From an uncultured Phascolarctobacterium sp. (lineage in GTDB: Bacteria; Bacillota; Negativicutes; Acidaminococcales; Acidaminococcaceae), in NCBI GenBank assembly GCA_900552855.1, contig USBG01000085.1, forward strand, positions 1 to 7,312: a stretch of 7,312 nt of DNA, given 5' to 3'. How positions within the stretch are numbered: the stretch's first letter is position 1; each line of letters opens with the position of its first letter. Under the pieces are notes generated by a model that worked only from the letters and a program-made list of their open reading frames with translations, had not been told where the DNA came from and searched no databases. Positions 6,607 to 7,312 of this stretch are shown here, piece by piece. The translations under genes were made by a program, and so were the position numbers.

Positions 6607-7312
6607 TATTTTACCTCCCCTTTCTTGCACAGCGGGAAGCCCATTTCTTCACGTTGTTTTACGTAAGCAGCTGCGCACAAACGTGCCATTGCACGTACAC
6701 GGCCAATATAAGCAGTACGCTCGCTTACGCTGATTGCGCCACGGGAATCCAGCAGGTTAAAGGTATGAGAGCATTTCAGAACGTAGTCATAGGCAGGACG
6801 GATATAGCCCAGCTCAATTACGCGCTTAGCCTCTGCTTCATATTTGTTGAACAGGTCAAAAAGCAGTGCGGTATCAGCAATTTGGAAGTTATAGTAGGAT
6901 TGCTCAACCTCGTTAGTGTGGAATACATCACCATAGGTTACATCGCCAACCCATTTAATATCATATACGTTTTCTACGCCTTGGATATACATAGCCAAAC
7001 GCTCCAAGCCATAGGTAATTTCTACGGTTACAGGCTTAACATCAATGCTGCCAACCTGTTGGAAATAGGTAAACTGGGTGATTTCCATACCATCCAGCCA
7101 AACCTCCCAGCCCAGGCCCCATGCGCCCAAGGTAGGAGATTCCCAGTTATCCTCTACAAAGCGAATATCATGCTCCTCTTGGCGAATGCCCAGCTCTTCA
7201 AGGCTTTGCAGATACAGCTCTTGAATGTTTTCCGGAGAAGGTTTAACGATTACTTGGAATTGATGATGCTGGAACAGACGGTTAGGGTTGTCACCATAAC
7301 GACCGTCAGCAG
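6606..7312 (-). CDS. glyQ: Glycyl-tRNA synthetase alpha subunit, 5' end beyond the window
   Basis: Catalytic alpha chain of the alpha2beta2 glycyl-tRNA synthetase (class II fold), which forms glycyl-adenylate and charges tRNA-Gly with GlyS. The frame is open to the right edge; 234 residues are visible, beginning ADGRYGDNPNRL. By comparison with the E. coli protein (303 aa) roughly the first 65-70 residues are missing. Strong family blocks: QFQVIVKPSPENIQELYL, DIRFVEDNWESPTLGAWG, GWEVWLDGMEITQFTYFQQV, EITYGLERLAMYIQGV, TYGDVFHTNEVEQSYYNF, FNLLDSRGAISVSER and EMGFPLC near the end. The loop before TYGDVF is a few residues shorter than in E. coli. A TTG at 7130 is an internal leucine and not the start, since conserved sequence continues upstream of it. 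The gene overlaps glyS by one base. Promoter and leader, where a glycine T-box might be expected in Firmicutes, are out of view. Confidence 0.98.
   Translation of the reverse strand, partial: ADGRYGDNPNRLFQHHQFQVIVKPSPENIQELYLQSLEELGIRQEEHDIRFVEDNWESPTLGAWGLGWEVWLDGMEITQFTYFQQVGSIDVKPVTVEITYGLERLAMYIQGVENVYDIKWVGDVTYGDVFHTNEVEQSYYNFQIADTALLFDLFNKYEAEAKRVIELGYIRPAYDYVLKCSHTFNLLDSRGAISVSERTAYIGRVRAMARLCAAAYVKQREEMGFPLCKKGEVK
6613..6620 (-). promoter_or_regulatory. glyS ribosome binding site inside the glyQ 3' end
   Basis: GGGGAGGT lies 6 nt before the ATG at 6606 and is embedded in the last codons of glyQ (Lys-Gly-Glu-Val-Lys-stop). It fixes the glyS start at 6606, because the alternative GTG at 6630 lies upstream of this site. 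The TAA of glyQ and the ATG of glyS share one A (TAATG), the usual arrangement for stop-start coupling of subunits needed in equal amounts. Confidence 0.85.

Noticed and set aside
6607..6630. Upstream GTG start for glyS adding eight residues
   Set aside because: The added residues would be encoded by the GGGGAGGT ribosome binding site itself; the ATG at 6606 has ideal spacing and begins the conserved MEKLLFEIGTEEIP.
7128..7130. TTG as start of a 174-aa glyQ
   Set aside because: It is the conserved leucine of PTLGAWGLGW; conserved GlyQ sequence continues upstream to the window edge.

Overview
The window is a 7.3 kb piece of a bacterial chromosome in which every supportable gene lies on the minus strand, so transcription runs from the right edge to the left. 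The separate alpha and beta glycyl-tRNA synthetase genes, strong AGGAGG-type ribosome binding sites and an AddB-like nuclease all suggest a Firmicutes-type organism. The style of glyS and the intergenic repeats suggest a gut Negativicutes (Acidaminococcaceae/Phascolarctobacterium-like), but that placement is an impression from sequence style and has not been tested.

Right block (4420-7312): the 3' part of glyQ (alpha subunit, N-terminus beyond the edge) and complete glyS (beta subunit, 728 aa). They overlap by one base (TAATG), so the two halves of the alpha2beta2 enzyme are translationally coupled. A strong intrinsic terminator at 4348-4389 ends this operon.

Middle (3956-4419): 464 bp without a convincing gene. 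From right to left it holds the glyS terminator, a repeat-rich segment of about 260 bp (a 25-base-match direct repeat at each end and two small hairpins inside), and a near-consensus sigma-A-type promoter reading left. A perfect 9-bp inverted repeat with a 15-bp gap overlaps the promoter, one arm against the -35 and the other just past the -10, as a repressor operator would.

Left block (1-3955): a tight operon of three genes, spaced 11 and 20 nt apart, each with a good ribosome binding site. The first two encode small single-pass membrane proteins (242 and 161 aa) with SH3-like beta-rich outer domains that appear to be paralogues. The third is a 903-codon uninterrupted frame running off the left edge: an AddB/RexB-type helicase-nuclease subunit that processes DNA double-strand breaks for recombination. 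Its C-terminal nuclease domain, and any addA partner downstream, are outside the window.

The main points of interest are the coupling of two membrane SH3-like proteins to a recombination nuclease gene under one apparently regulated promoter, the missing Walker A motif in the AddB-like protein, the composite intergenic repeat, and an insertion of about 40 residues in GlyS.
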